Part shown: positions 63,641-64,000 of the stretch, piece by piece
Position numbering within the stretch: the stretch's first letter is position 1
How the letters are laid out: each line of letters opens with the position of its first letter
NCBI GenBank assembly: GCA_030710605.1
Contig: CP092886.1
Coordinates: 54,687,382 to 54,751,381, forward strand
Direction: 5' to 3'
Length of the DNA: 64,000 nt
DNA from: Cordylochernes scorpioides
Lineage: Eukaryota; Arthropoda; Arachnida; Pseudoscorpiones; Chernetidae
Program-made: the position numbers and the translations under genes
The notes under the pieces: model-generated
The model's database searches: none
What the model saw: only the letters and a program-made list of their open reading frames with translations
What the model was told of the DNA's origin: nothing

Positions 63641-64000
63641 GGTACTTCTTAGAAAGTCGAATGAGGTACCGTTCTCTTTTATGGAGGTGGCTAATGAGAC
63701 GCCCCAAGATAAAATACTGTCTATAGTATTAAGGAATGTTAGAGAAGGCAACTGGAAATTCACAAGGGTACCGAGAGAAAACCCACTAGCTCCTCAATAT
63801 AAGATCAATGAGGAATTAAGTTTGGAGTTTGGTTGTCTTCAATGGCGTGAAAGAGTGGTAATTCCCCAAAAATTAAGATCTTTAATTTTAAATAACTTGC
63901 ATGAAATACACATGGGGATTGTTAAAATGAAGATGATTGCCAGACGGTATTTTCTGGTGGCCAGGCATAGACAGTAACATCGAGGAGTTAACTAGAGAAT
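63641..64000 (+). CDS. gypsy-C linker and start of integrase, cut by window
   Basis: LRNVREGNWKFTRVPREN is the linker after RNase H. CLQWRERVVIPQKLRSLIL and HEIHMGIVKMKMIARRYF start the HHCC zinc domain. A stop at about 63975 ends the frame and the window ends soon after. Confidence 0.8.

Larger units (their letters stand above)
60935..64000 (+). mobile_element. gypsy-C, gypsy LTR element cut by window edge
   Basis: LTR 60935-61070 (TG...CA), then an AAGTGGCGACGAGGA primer-site region common in invertebrate gypsy elements, then Gag, protease, RT, RNase H and the start of integrase in order. It is inserted in LINE-B. The 3' part lies past 64000. Confidence 0.9.

Overview
The window is animal nuclear DNA, AT-rich, built almost entirely of transposable elements in several layers. 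The mixture (copia and gypsy LTR elements, jockey-like and R2-like LINEs, mariner, Tc1, Tigger/pogo, piggyBac, CACTA-type, Helitrons with CCCGGGCGTTGCCCGGG hairpins, tRNA-derived SINEs, palindromic MITEs) suggests an invertebrate, most likely an arthropod. I cannot name the species. No complete host gene was found. The only candidate host coding sequence is a 111-nt phase-0 exon at 23972-24082. A 100-N assembly gap lies at 18981-19080.

Layout. 1-3.5 kb: copia-A (minus, cut by the window edge). 4.1-7.2 kb: gypsy-A (minus) with matching 5-bp target duplications, a Helitron in its 5' LTR and a host-like zinc-knuckle insert instead of most of pol. 8.2-9.4 kb: two long RNA-type hairpins and a Helitron. 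10.1-12.5 kb: a SINE split by a CACTA-type element. 13.2-15.4 kb: a DD41D-like mariner relative holding a nested Helitron. 16.8-17.3 kb: a short Helitron. 18.3-22.1 kb: an R2-like LINE fragment and two wrecked gypsy elements. 23.4-26.0 kb: a SINE, the candidate exon, a mariner and a Helitron with a 73-bp minisatellite.

26.0-45.9 kb is one jockey-like LINE ORF2 (minus) broken by successive insertions: piggyBac (itself holding a solo LTR, a SINE and a Tigger), a SINE in the YADD motif, a Helentron-like endonuclease module, copia-B (holding a SINE and a second Tigger, which holds a small retroposon), and gypsy-B. Most borders can be proved by target duplications, and the LINE reading resumes after each insert.

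46.0-49.6 kb: copia-C. 49.6-54.4 kb: palindromic MITEs and two related 1.45-kb Helitrons that each carry two tRNA-like modules. 54.4-59.0 kb: Tc1, LINE and mariner-type debris. 59.0-60.9 kb: a LINE (plus). 60.9-64 kb: gypsy-C (plus, cut by the window edge), which has RT, RNase H and the start of integrase.

The main theme is loss of reverse transcriptase. gypsy-A, gypsy-B and copia-B all keep LTRs, target duplications and Gag-type sequence but lack RT and RNase H. gypsy-B does so with one intact 881-codon frame and LTRs that look identical. This suggests non-autonomous LTR elements mobilised in trans.
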